Assembly: GCA_948470475.1 (NCBI GenBank)
Contig: OX419345.1
Span: 663,501-727,500 of the forward strand
Source: Galaxea fascicularis
Taxonomy: Eukaryota > Cnidaria > Anthozoa > Scleractinia > Euphylliidae
Length of the DNA stretch: 64,000 nt
Reading direction: 5' to 3'
The notes under the pieces: generated by a model
What the model saw: the letters and a program-made list of their open reading frames with translations, nothing else
Told to the model about the DNA's origin: nothing
Database searches by the model: none
Translations under genes and position numbers: made by a program
Shown here: in pieces, positions 48,533 to 59,671 of the stretch
Layout: each line of letters opens with the position of its first letter
How positions within the stretch are numbered: the first letter of the stretch is position 1

Positions 48533-51500
48533 TTAGTCGGGCAGCAGTTGTCCAACTTCCTCAAGGCTACGTGTGTGGTTGAAAGTGATGAAGAAAATAA
48601 TCCTCTTTCCCTCGAACGGTAGACGGTAGTCGTTGAATCTCTGATTTATTACTTTTTCCACTCCGTGCTAATTCAGTATTAGGCTCTTGTCATTTGCCCG
48701 TTCAGTCTGCAAACACCTTTTGCATTATTGTGATAGCTACGTTTCGTTTAGTGCTTGTGCATATAAAAACTATCTGACCATTTGCAGATGTTTTTTTTTT
48801 TTGTTGCGTTCAGGAAATCATTTGCTTATGTAGAAGTCCCCTGAGTATAGAGAGTACTTCTCCAGAACTGAAAATAAATTCACCGATGAAGACGCCCACA
48901 CATCGAACCGTTCATCACGGATCAGACTCATGGTCTCCGGACACCATTTTGTAAGTGCTGATTGATGTCACCGCGTTTGTGTTTTTTAGTATAGAAGAAA
49001 CATGTAGAGAATGCAAATTTCCCTTTTCAAATCATGAATATCAATATAATTTTGAAGATAGCCTTGGTTTTGTTCTGTTTAGAACAGCCGCAAATGACAC
49101 TCCAACGTGGGTGATATTTTTTCACGGCAAAAATTTGAAAACTGTTGTAAAATGAATATAAATAATCGGTTTAATTAAATCTTAAAAGGTAAAAGGTAAA
49201 TCTTTTGTTCTTAAAGAATAACAACAAGTCATTACGTTGTGAAAGGCCGAAAACATAACGTAAGATACACAGAGTGTCATGACTGGCAAACACGATGCCC
49301 TGAGATTCGAATCAAATTTAACCGGACTTTTGGTAACATCTTGAAACTTTTTGTTGGGAAGTTATAATCCGATAAAAAGGAGATAAGAATCGATAGAGCG
49401 AAGCAAGGAGGATGCCTGACACTGAACCGATGATAGCTCTCGCTTACTCCTCCATATGAGTGGGCACGTCTGGATTTGAAAAGCTTATTTCGTAATCCTT
49501 TCTGTAGTTAGATAGTCTTGAGGGTTTTAGAAAGTGTTAACACGAGCTGATTTGTCCGGGTGGTACCGTTTAACTGGGGTTCTGACACACACGGATGGTA
49601 TCTTCAATTCAGCTTGTATTCAACTCCTAGCTTGTCTCATTTTCGAATAATAAAGGACGTTTTTGCTGGTCTGAAACACAATACCTCGTTAAGGCTGACT
49701 AAAATTAATTGTCAATAAAGCGCTCCTCCGAAGGAGGTTGCACCAGGTTTTACTGAAATAGCCCGCCAAGGACTCTGCCACCAACAGATTTAATCTAACG
49801 TGTTCCAGGTTCACATATATCTGGGCAAGCTAAAAGAGCAGGCAATAAAACGAGAGAAAAAAATCGAACGAGAACTAAAGCTCTCAGATATTTGAGATCG
49901 ACAGAACAAGCTACTGGAGTGGTAGAGAAGATAGGTAAAGACATGACGTGCCCCGGATGATGCAATAGATGAAACAATTTCATTACCTTTCTTGTATTAA
50001 ACAGTCAAAGGTGGAAATACCTTAATTATTTATAGGATTGCGCGGTGAAAAATAGTTGGTGGGATGCACTTGGCCCATCTTTCCAAATGTGGTCAACAGA
50101 AAACGTGTGCACGACTTGGAAGCCGAAAGCACTTGTGCACAAGCGGTTAATTCGTCGATATCGTTCCCGAATAAAACTAAAATAAATTCATCAGAAACTC
50201 AGCAAAAATCCCATCTTTCACCTATGTTTGCGCTCACAAATCTTACCGAAACATTTATTGATGAACTTTGAGAGATTTCACGTTTTTTCTTTTTCAGGCA
50301 ACCGACGCATTTTACCACCTGCTTTTTCTGTAGAATAACTGATTTTTTTACTGATGTTATTTAATTAAGCATTCAACTTCCAAGGAGATTATTCCTTGAC
50401 TTGTGCGGCGTTTCTTTCCCATCATATAATCATCAGCAGCACTGAAACAAATTGTTTCTGATAGAGTCTTGATAAGGCAATTGAAAATATTTCTTGGTCA
50501 ATTTGTTTAACCTGAACACTGTGGTCTACAAAACCTGAACATGCAATGTAACGGGCTCCAGGTTATGATTCCAAATATTTTTTCTTAACTTACATTGTAG
50601 AGCAAACAAGAGGCAATAGTTTGACTATAATTTTATTGAAGATGTAGCGATACAGCCATGGTCAAATGCCATTAAGTAAATCGACATAAAATCGCCAATA
50701 TGTTACATTTTTGTTTAGTTTCGATATTTCTAATTCGTCTCTCCTAAGGCTTGGACATCATAGGAAACCTTCTGGCAGGAAACTGTCTTGCGTTCTCCAT
50801 CCTTCTCTTGGCGAAATGGGTTGCTTCCAACTTTCTGCGATAAGCAGCTTGGAATCTTGCATCGTCATTCAAAGCAACTTTCTCTACTTTCTTCTAAAAA
50901 ACGCAACAGATAAGATGAAAATGAAACAATTCTAACCAGTGTATTTTCCTGAGTAAGCCCAAAAGTAGAGAATTAAGAATTCGCTCGCAACAATATTCCA
51001 ACAGCTGCTCGTTTTTGTTCATAATTAATCGAGATCTGTTTGCCGCTTGACATATAAACAAAGGCAAACATAACGGTGATCTGTCAGCAAAATTGCTCTG
51101 CAATAAGATAAATAAAAATTTCAATCAGACTGAATCCTCACTCAGAATTGCGCCAAGAAGCTTGACTCAAGCTTACCGTTGGAAGCATCTCGTGAATTTT
51201 ATGGCTAAAGCTGGTTAGTTAAGTGGTTTTTCTTCACCTCAAGTGAAAATAACAACCGCACCCAAGCACATTCTCTTAATTTTAAGAAATTTCATGTCCT
51301 ACTTTTCTCAATAGGCGTTTCTGTCTTTTATGACACTATTCTGAAAATGATAAGGAAGGGGTGCCATTTATTCAAGACATCAGAAATCAACACTGTTTCT
51401 CTAGTACTTACTTTGTGAAAAGATCGTCCTCCCTTGGTCAAATCGGTCCAGGACAATTGTCCTTGTACCGTTCGGGTAGATGCAAAGAAATACATCAGTG

Positions 51501-51534
51501 TCGCATAAAGAACTAACAGGGTCGAACTTTTCAT
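48533..51534 (-). CDS. Small secreted peptide precursor P3 (cluster member), two exons
   Basis: Predicted 85-residue secreted precursor; function unknown. Exon 1 is 51534-51412: signal peptide MKSSTLLVLYATLMYFFAST and on, predicted cut before QLSWTDLTKGGRSFHK; donor AAA/GTAAGT, phase 0. I chose the inner ATG (51534) over 51558 because it gives the standard signal peptide. A TATA box (TATAAAAAG on the minus strand) lies at 51600-51608. Exon 2 is 48667-48533 by the acceptor CTGAATTAG, or starts slightly later at AATCAG: NDYRLPFEGKRIIFFITFN, then HTRSLEEVGQLLPD. The acceptor has a weak pyrimidine tract, so the exact start is open. QLS plus an aromatic and the Y-R-L-x4-K-R-I-I stretch tie it to P1. 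The intron is about 2.7 kb. Confidence 0.55.
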
Positions 51535-52284
51535 CGTGCTTCCCGTAGCTGATGACAAACAAAATCGCTTGGTAAATAGCCCAAAATTGCAAAAGACGGC
51601 TTTTTATAGTTCTCCATCGAAATGCCCACATCCGTGACGCATGTGATGACAATGAACAGCGGAAAAAGCAGGTAAAGTCAGGAAATGCATTTGTCTGTTT
51701 GTGGGGGCGACGGCAAATTAATTCTCTCTTAAAGACTTAACCAAAATTTTTCCTCCCAGCTCAAATGGAAAATTAATCTCTTCAGGATTTTCCCCAGTTG
51801 GCACCGTGTAGTGCTGTTATGTACTCCCTTGTTAGCCTTAAGAATGGCCTTGTTTCCTTGATTAAGCGCAGGTGCTGGCGCCTCGCCTAAGAATTACTGC
51901 TAAAGAGTTGTTTGTTTCATTTTAAAAATGAACTTTGACCAAGTGATGATCTTGGATTTACATACGGATTGTTATCAGGTATCAAATAACAATCAAAATT
52001 ACCCTTCAGTTTTCCCCAATACGTGCGTTCGAACACATCTAACTAAAGATAATGGTGATAGATTTCTGCGTACTGGTAATTCAGCGCTTCCTTGTTAGGT
52101 CTTTGCAGAAAGACATAAATTGAGGTGAAAGCTTGAACAATGCACAAGGCGCTGGTAAATGGCTCAGGTGTTTTGACAGTGAAAGTGTAAAAATAAAAGT
52201 CAATAACTCAGTGAAGTTGGAGAGAAAAAGGCGAGAAAACTGAACACTGAAAGAATGGAACTAAGAGTCATCTTTTGTTACTAT

Positions 52285-52683
52285 TTCTTTTTATAAGAAC
52301 GTCTCATTCAGGTGAACGTTCTTATCAGTTTTGAAGATTTGAACCTGAAAAGGTTCTTCAGATGTTCTTACGTTACATTGTGTAATATTTCAATAAATCA
52401 ATTTGCGGACTTAACCAGAAAACCTCAAGTTACTCGTCACATACTTGTGCAGCTTACTCTGATGCCGAGAACAAGATGTCGCGCCAACCAACTCTTGGTA
52501 ACTTTGGCTTCAGCAAACCGCATTGAACACAAAGGTTCACAACGCCACAAAGACAAATGAGCAAAATAAAGATTTTCTTGCTGACTCTCGGCCTGGGTGT
52601 GATGTTAGCATGTTCTTAAAATTTGAGCGAACTCTAAGCCTCAACGTTCTTATAAAAGAGTTTCTTATAAAAAATAGAGTGTA
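52285..52683. mobile_element. TIR element, second copy of the 21599-22000 family
   Basis: TTTTTATAAGAACGTCTCAT at the left and AACGTTCTTATAAAAGAG with TAGAGTGTA at the right. The interior follows the order seen in the first copy (CAATAAATCAATTTGCGGAC, AACCTCAAGTTACTCGTCAC, AACAAGATGTCGC, AATGAGCAAAATAAAGA). Its left part has an extra inverted pair around GAACGTTCTTATCAG that the first copy lacks. Confidence 0.78.
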
Positions 52684-53459
52684 ATTCAACAATCAATTCA
52701 TCTTTTTTCACCGAAATTTAACTTGTTTTTGATGTTCCATGGCAAATGGGCCGACACCAGTTCCTAAAAATAACTTATACCAATGGATTACCGCAAAACG
52801 TTGTTGTTGTCTAAATGCAAATGAATTGCTTACCTGGAAGAAAACGAGGGGAAGTTCAGTTGCCGCCTTTCTGTATACGTTACCTCTTCCGCCCAACATT
52901 TATTGTTGTCTTTTTAGTCTGGCGGTTTATCAGGTGTGTTTTTGGTGGTAAAACAATATTGATGAGGTGTTTGTCTTTGTTTTCTGTATCAATACATGAA
53001 TTCCGGAAAATCGAATCACCTTAATATTTATTCCGGAAACTTTTTTGTTTTGGAAGGGGGAGGGGGGGTGGCTGATTAGGGATATCAGAAAATGACGTAT
53101 AAAACATACAGACTTGCAATAAACCTATCAGCTTTTAACTCTCAAAGTAAGAACATATTTTTAAGGGACTTTTCTCATTTTGAGGATTGATTGCAGTTAA
53201 AATGGCCATTAGACACTGACAAATTTCTTCCACCTCCCAGTGGTGAGCCAGTTGATTGATTCCTGTCTGCTTCAACATAAGCAAAACATTTCCCATGGAA
53301 GACTTTATTTCTATAATCTACGTTGATAAGCAAATTCAGTGCCAAGAAATGCGAGTGGAACAGCTAGTAACTCATACTGACACGCCTGAGTTAACTTCCT
53401 CGAAAACATGGCCAGAAATCTCGGACATTTGAGCTCGCGCAGCGGTAATAATAAAGATC

Positions 53460-54066
53460 TTTATTGAAAATATACTCTCAGACAGACGTGAGAAGTGTAC
53501 AATTCAATTCTAATGAGAATAAATTAATACTAATAAGACAAAACTATACTATGCTATACTATATTACAATCAAGGCACCACACAAAGCCAAAAAGGCACT
53601 TATTAATGAAGCAACGCTTAAAACGTTCAGATCTGACTTGTGGTAAAATATAATTATGACCTCTCTCCCAAAATGCGCATGTTCTCTGTAGGGGGAGTAG
53701 ATCATTCAGGCAATGATTTTGAGCTGTAACCTTGCTCCATAATTTGGTATCCTTAGCTCTTATTAGCTTCACAATAGATGGTCGCTTATTTGTATAACCG
53801 CATTTGGCTGCGTGCTTAATGAACTTATCTATCTGGGAAAGGTATTTCCAGTCATAGGCACAGGCCCAGACCTCAATGGCACACATAAACAGAGACATGA
53901 TAAGGCTATCGAATAGTAAAGTTAACTCTTGTGATGAATATCTGTAAAACTTACAAACTCTCAGAATATGTAATCTAGAGCTAGCTTTGGTTATCATTTT
54001 TATCAAAATGAGTATCCTAGTAACATGGGTGCTCGTTAAATGTCACCCCTAATAATTTAAGTTCGT
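53460..54066 (-). pseudogene. Non-LTR retrotransposon reverse transcriptase remnant
   Basis: The minus strand encodes the post-core region of a CR1/jockey-like reverse transcriptase: LKLLGVTF (near 54060), a frameshift near 54005, then FDSLIMSLFMCAIEVWACAY, DKFIKHAAKCGYTNK and LLPLQRTCAFWERGHNY (to 53554). The tail is AT-rich with a TATACTATGC word. It is 5'-truncated and broken. It differs from the remnant at 9570, so it is another LINE family or lineage. Confidence 0.75.
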
Positions 54067-54342
54067 TCTTTATTTTGATATCCGGTAAAGGTTCAGGGAG
54101 GGTATGCCGCTTTCTTCATACTGACAAATTTGTATGGCGGCGATGCAACTGTCCGTTTCGTAAACGATCGTTACCATTTTTAAGACACAATTTTTCAATC
54201 TCAACATATGTGAGATTTTCGATCTCCTGCGACACATTTCACTTCCGCGAAATCAAGACAATGTTCGATCAGGATGTTGAAATGTTTTCCTTATATTTAC
54301 TGAGATCAAAATCATTGAGAAGGTCAGACATTGTTTTCGATA

Positions 54343-54619
54343 GTGAAACCACAGGCAGCTCAATCGTGGTATGTGTCATCAACTGGTTGACATAAAAAAA
54401 TTGACCGTTAAAAACCTAGAGTTCCAACGAACCGAGTGTCGGTGAAATAAAAATATTCTCGCCAAATAAAGCCTTCCTTCCTTCACTTTACTGTTAGAAT
54501 GGTCAGTGACCTTGGAGCAGTAAAAAAGGCGATGGTATTGCATTTATTTGGCTAGAATATTGATATCTCCACCGCAACTCGATGACACACACCGCGATTG
54601 GGCTGCCTGTGGTGAAACC
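54343..54619. repeat. Inverted repeat pair, dispersed family
   Basis: GTGAAACCACAGGCAGCTCA (54343) and on to GTGTCATC returns inverted as GATGACACACACCGCGATTG and CCTGTGGTGAAACC (to about 54619). A third related piece is at 20918-20965. About 277 bp from end to end, with a non-coding interior. Confidence 0.65.
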
Positions 54620-55086
54620 CTAAACTCTATCGTACGTAAATCAAATTTGAAAATCACGCTGCCCAACATAACCGTTTTAACTACTTTCCCCAGTTCTCGA
54701 TGGAGATTGAAACCTGGTTTCTAAGCTTTATTTTGATGCCAGGCATTGCAGATAAACGAACGCGAGAACAGTGAACGTTAACAAGTGAGTTTCATTTTGC
54801 GTGAAAAATCGAGCTGCCATTAGCCCACTTCCGACCCTTCAAGGGTGAACGTTTCTATTCACGCCTTTCGCAGTTTTATATTCCTGTGGTTGTGTCACCA
54901 AAATCGACGCTGTTAATCCGTTTCAAACTACCGGAAATTTATTGGCTGTGTTTGTGGACCACATTGTTGACTGTCAGGAATGAACTTGGCAAAATCAAAC
55001 AATTAGACGGAAACGCTTTAAGAGAGAGACGGAAGAGCAAAAATTAGCCTTAAAAACGACAGTGCTAACGGTCTAATCCAGTAATG

Positions 55087-56207
55087 TGGGGGACATGGGG
55101 GGCGGGGGGCCCTAAACACCGCAACACCGCAAAAAAAATTAACGAACACCGCATCACCGCAAGAAAAGTCAACGAAACACCGTCACTGCAACAATTATTT
55201 TTAGCTACACGATTTTAACGTCTACACTTGACATAACACTTTTATACCTAAACAATTTTCCACAAAATAAACACAACAACATGTGCTATTGTCAATGCAT
55301 GCCGACGCGTCGATACTGTTGATACCCGTAAATCAATTTTCTTGTACTTACCCGGAGAGGTCGTTTGTATGAAGTTCCATGAACATTACTGAGCAGTTGA
55401 CCCGAAAAGCTGCCAAGCGATAAAACAAATAAAACTGTATCCACTGAACAGCTTTCGATTTATTTTTTCGTTGTGTGACAGTGAAAACGATCTACCGGTA
55501 TCGCTGTCCGGAGCGCTTTCGATGACCCTTTCACCCTTCAATATTGATAATCGTTTGCAAAAATAGAAGGTCGAGAAAGTCGCAGGACCTTGGGACCGGT
55601 ATCAGAATGACCTCTAGACGACGCTATACTGTTAAGACATTCAAATATAAAGAATAGCAACGAATAATAGTAAACGTGTTTTCGCCACCTTTTCCTTTTT
55701 CGTAGAAAAAAGTTACGCAATCAATGATGCATTCCGTCTCGTCGTTTCCAGAATTTCCACGATTAACCTCACTGACCTCGGCCATGGTTTCCGCGTGTCT
55801 AAAGAAGGACCTAAAGAAGGCTGAGCTCCTGGTGGCAGCGGTCAAGTTACTTATCAAGTTACGTATTTATCAACGAAAACAGCTTCTCATTGGCAGCTTA
55901 AACGTATTGAAGATTAACTCGGCAATGTTGGTCTGTATTTTTTTAAACACAATGGTACGTGCTTGTCATAAATTATCACGGATTAACGAAGTTTACGTGC
56001 TGAGTTTAGGTCCGAGAAAGATCAAACAAGAAACCACAGCACCGCAAATAATTTCATTTCACCTAACACCGTAGCTTGAGAAACACAAACATCGCACACT
56101 GTTGGGTTTGCGACCACCGCAACACCGCAAATTGAGATTTTATTCACCGCATCACCGCATTGAAAAAACCATCAACACCGCAACACCGCAAATCCCCGTG
56201 TCCCCCT
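55087..56207. mobile_element. Non-autonomous DNA transposon with CACCGCA arrays near both ends
   Basis: Short terminal inverted repeats TGGGGGACATGGGG and CCCCGTGTCCCCCT bound 1,121 bp. CAGTAATG directly flanks both sides (55079-55086 and 56208-56215), an 8-bp target duplication as in hAT-type insertions. Near both ends lie clusters of AACACCGCAACACCGCAAA-type words: at least three on the left within 55115-55195 and at least five on the right within 56035-56195. They point the same way at both ends. The middle has no transposase. Confidence 0.8.
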
Positions 56208-56584
56208 CAGTAATGAAATTCGTACAATGTGATTTCGTACACTTTCTACTGATGGATTCCGACTTGGCAACTGTTACAGGTGAGAGATGTTTTTCAATCC
56301 GCATTTACATTTCTTTTTAAACCTTATCGCCATGTTTGTTTCAGAAATATAAGAAAGCCGTTGTCATTACGCGAGTGTTTCTGTTCATGAATTTCAAACA
56401 TGGTGATTGTAAACATAAACCACTTTTAATCAGTAAGCCTATCATATATCATGTAACATACATCATAAAATTTTGTTTTTATTTATTTTTTTGTTTTTTT
56501 GTGTTTTAGCTCAACATATCAAGACTTAGGTTTTAAAACTCTCTAGAAATTCAATAAATGAAAAAATATTTGTAAAAGGACGAC

Positions 56585-57185
56585 GTTCGGTCAAAATTCC
56601 GTCGTTGCACAAGTTATACATTGGCGAGACAGGAAGACGATTAGGCGACCGATTCGCAATGTTGAGAGGAATGACAAAAAAGCCAGTCGCTCGTCATTTT
56701 AATCTCCATAACCACTCCAAACAACACATGGCTATTTGTGTCCTTTCACTTAGTACATCAAGGTACGACGGAAAGCCGCAAGAATCTAGAACAAAGATTA
56801 ATCTTCCAAATCGGCACCATCGATCCCCACGGTATTGTTGGCCCATCGCTTGTACTCAGTCCCTCTCTAAGGGAAACCACATCCGGGCTACCCGGAGCCC
56901 GCGGTTGTTGTTGTTGTAGCAAATCCCTCGTGGTTGACTGAGGAATAAAGACTGTGTTCATTCTAGTGTTCATTGAGTTACCAGTAGTGCCTGTATCGTC
57001 GACGCCGGCCAACAGTATTAACGAACGCTTTTCATTCAATTTTTCACACTAGTTCCATGTTACCACCGATAGCGTAACTGCATCTCCACTATATAAACCA
57101 CACACAAAACATTATTCTCGACTCGCTCTGACGAAGGGCTAACGCTCGAAAACGTCAGCTTAGAATCCCTGTACGGTTGTCAGTT
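56585..57185 (+). mobile_element. Penelope-like element 3' part with GIY-YIG domain remnant
   Basis: The frame from 56605 reads KLYIGETGRRLGDRF (GIY-YIG start), then KKPVARHFNLHNHSKQHMAI, shifting frame near 56755 into SRKNLEQRLIFQIGTIDPHG. Further on come GTGTTCATTGAGTT..., ACGAAGGGCTAACGCTCGAA and ACGTCAGCTT, the usual Penelope 3' landmarks. The domain is broken by frameshifts and the reverse transcriptase is absent. It was once a nuclease domain of a retroelement; it is dead here. Confidence 0.85.
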
Positions 57186-59671
57186 TACAATATCAACTCC
57201 CTTGATAAAACCAAATCATGATTTGGGTACCACTCCCCCCGGGCCACTCCCCCACCAACGCAGCACAACAGTTTCTTTAGAAACTAACCCCTTAATGAAT
57301 TTCAGTTATAACTATTTGAAGGTCAGTATTTTCTATGAAGATTTACTGTGTATCTTTCTGTGTGGTTCGGAAATGAATTTCCTGGTGCTGTTATTGGTTT
57401 TATTGTGGTTGGGAATAATCCAAAATAAGGATTATCGGCTTAATCGTACATGTCGAGAATAAATCCATGCTTTTGAACCTGTGCTCAGCTCAGTGAAAAG
57501 TTTCAGTTTAAACTTTGTACGTGATGCTATTCAATTCATTTCAGTTTTTAAAACTTCATTAACTGCAAATAACGAGTGTTGTCATGGGAACACGTTTACG
57601 CCTGTGCGTCACGGTTTTTACATTTTTATGATTTTGAACTTTTTTCAATTTTGGATTATTTTTAGAAGCAATTTAGGCGGTTTCCTGAGTTTGGGGAAAA
57701 TTGACAAAACCAAGATAATAGATCCAAAATAGCGACCACTTAAATCAAATAACAAGGCTCAGTCTAAAGCATATGTCCTCAACCCTCCATTTGTTGCGTT
57801 CAGATGGAGGGAAAAGCGAAAATCAGCATACTAATGAAAAATGTTCTTTGCGCAAAAAAGACACTGGGGAAACGGGAAGCTCTTTGTCCCCCATTACTCG
57901 AATTTGTCATTCGTTTTGTTGCTCGTCGGTATATAATATGATCGCTTGATTGGAAAAGGCTAATTTTGTGGATTCGTTCCCAGGGCTTTTCTCCATGGGC
58001 AAGAGGTTGCTCCATGGGAACAGTTTTGAACGTGCTCTACCAAGTTTCATTTTCATAGGCTAAATGTCTTAAATGTTGTTGAACTTATGAATTGGGGTAC
58101 GCCATACCCTCATCTGCCCCAGAGGCTAGCGCTGGCACTGCAAAAAAGATCGGGGCAACGGGTTAAGATTCATGGGTATGCTGTTTAGAAAGCAGAAAGT
58201 TACTTGTCGTTACTTTCAGAGTGCGTTCCTTAAAGCCTCCGAAGCGTTTCAGGTGAGTCCCGATCAATATTTTCATTTTCAGTTCTTTTCTATCGATTAG
58301 ATGCAGGTTTCTTGCAAATCAGCCCAGTGTTAACTTCAGATATCTCTAAAAACTATCAACCTTTTTAACTTTCAAAATTACTGAAACTTGGAATTCTGCT
58401 AGTGAATCAGTGAATAATTGCTATTGGCCTTTAAAAATCTTTAGAGAAAGAAAGAAAGAAAACAGCTGTAAATAGCCTGCGCAGTTGGCGGTATCGCAGG
58501 CGCGCGAAAAGCGAGTGGCGTAGTGAAACTGAGGCCAGCGCCGTAAGCCGCGAGGAGAATGGGTAGGAGGCGTTTTGGGAATTTTGAACTCCGAGCGCCT
58601 ATGATACCACCAGCCATTTTCATTTTATAGCTGGTTCCTTAAACTGAAATATCATCAATTTTGAGAAAAGGATTGCTGGGGGCATTTTAAATTTGTTTCA
58701 GTTTACCATAACTCTAGCTTATCACTTTGGCAAATGCACGCAATTTGCAGTTGGTGGTGCCAATCGTATTTCTGCTGTGTAATTAAAAGCGTTATTTCTT
58801 CAGTACAAACTGACAAACAGCTTTCTTTCGTTGATTTTTAATTTTCTTCCGTTTTTCCGTGAAAGGTTTCTAAACTCCAAAACAGACACGCATTTTCTGC
58901 TAAATCTGTTCCCGAATGAAAGAGTGCTAAGTAGACCATAATCAAAGAGTATAGTTTTCCAATTCATGAAAAGTGACTTGCAGAGACCGTCGATTCACTG
59001 AGAGTTTGTGCTGTTTTTTGTTTCGGTTGCCTATGAGTAATTACCCTTTGCTAATGAATTCAAGATAACGGCAGTCAAGAAAATGTCGTGGTTGAATTTT
59101 GTCTGAATAATTTCTGATTCTTGATCTCAGATTAAGTTATCAGACTAGAACGTACTGGCAAACTAGATAAAAACGTTCATCGATTCACACCTCCTCCCCC
59201 CCTCCTCCCCAGGGTTATTTAGCCTCTCTCCTTCTCGTTTCGAGAGAGAGACGGGAAGAAGAGAGACACTGCGAGCGAGGTTGATGTTTCCTTTCATCTT
59301 ATTTCGACCGCAAATTAAACAAAATGGAGCTCAGAAGGGGCGTTGAGGAGAGACATAGACAGAAAACCGGACCAAGGTAATTAATCGACACATTTACTCT
59401 GCATAAAACAAAATGAGGAACCGCTCTGAGGATTCATAGACTTAGATTCTAAAGTCATGGTTTGGAACCGGCTAGGTTGAGCTTTATACTAATCCTTTAA
59501 GATATGAACGGTGAGGTTTATTTTAAGACACATAATTTAATTATACATCAAAATCAGCCAAAATTGAGCCAAAATATATTTTGTGCTTGTACCTTTTAAA
59601 AATTTAACGCTATTAAAAGAAAACTTCAGTAACATCAGTAGATTTCCAATGCTCTTCTTGTAACTTGTCAT
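57186..59671. other. Intergenic, one possible MITE
   Basis: No gene recognised. At 58485-58615 imperfect ends TGGCGGTATC and GATACCACCA face each other around a GC-richer interior, which suggests a short MITE. A CT-rich block and GAGAGAGA run lie at 59190-59265. AATAAA on the minus strand at about 59517-59522 could serve the P4 gene. Confidence 0.4.

Noticed and set aside
49690..49832. Open minus-strand stretch after a strong acceptor (CTGCTCTTTTAG)
   Set aside because: It is in phase 0 and open for about 46 codons, but the peptide has none of the features of the other second exons. The one at 48667 matches P1.
55115..56195. CACCGCA repeats as a CRISPR array
   Set aside because: Units are short, irregularly spaced, without uniform spacers, and sit inside a transposon in an animal genome.
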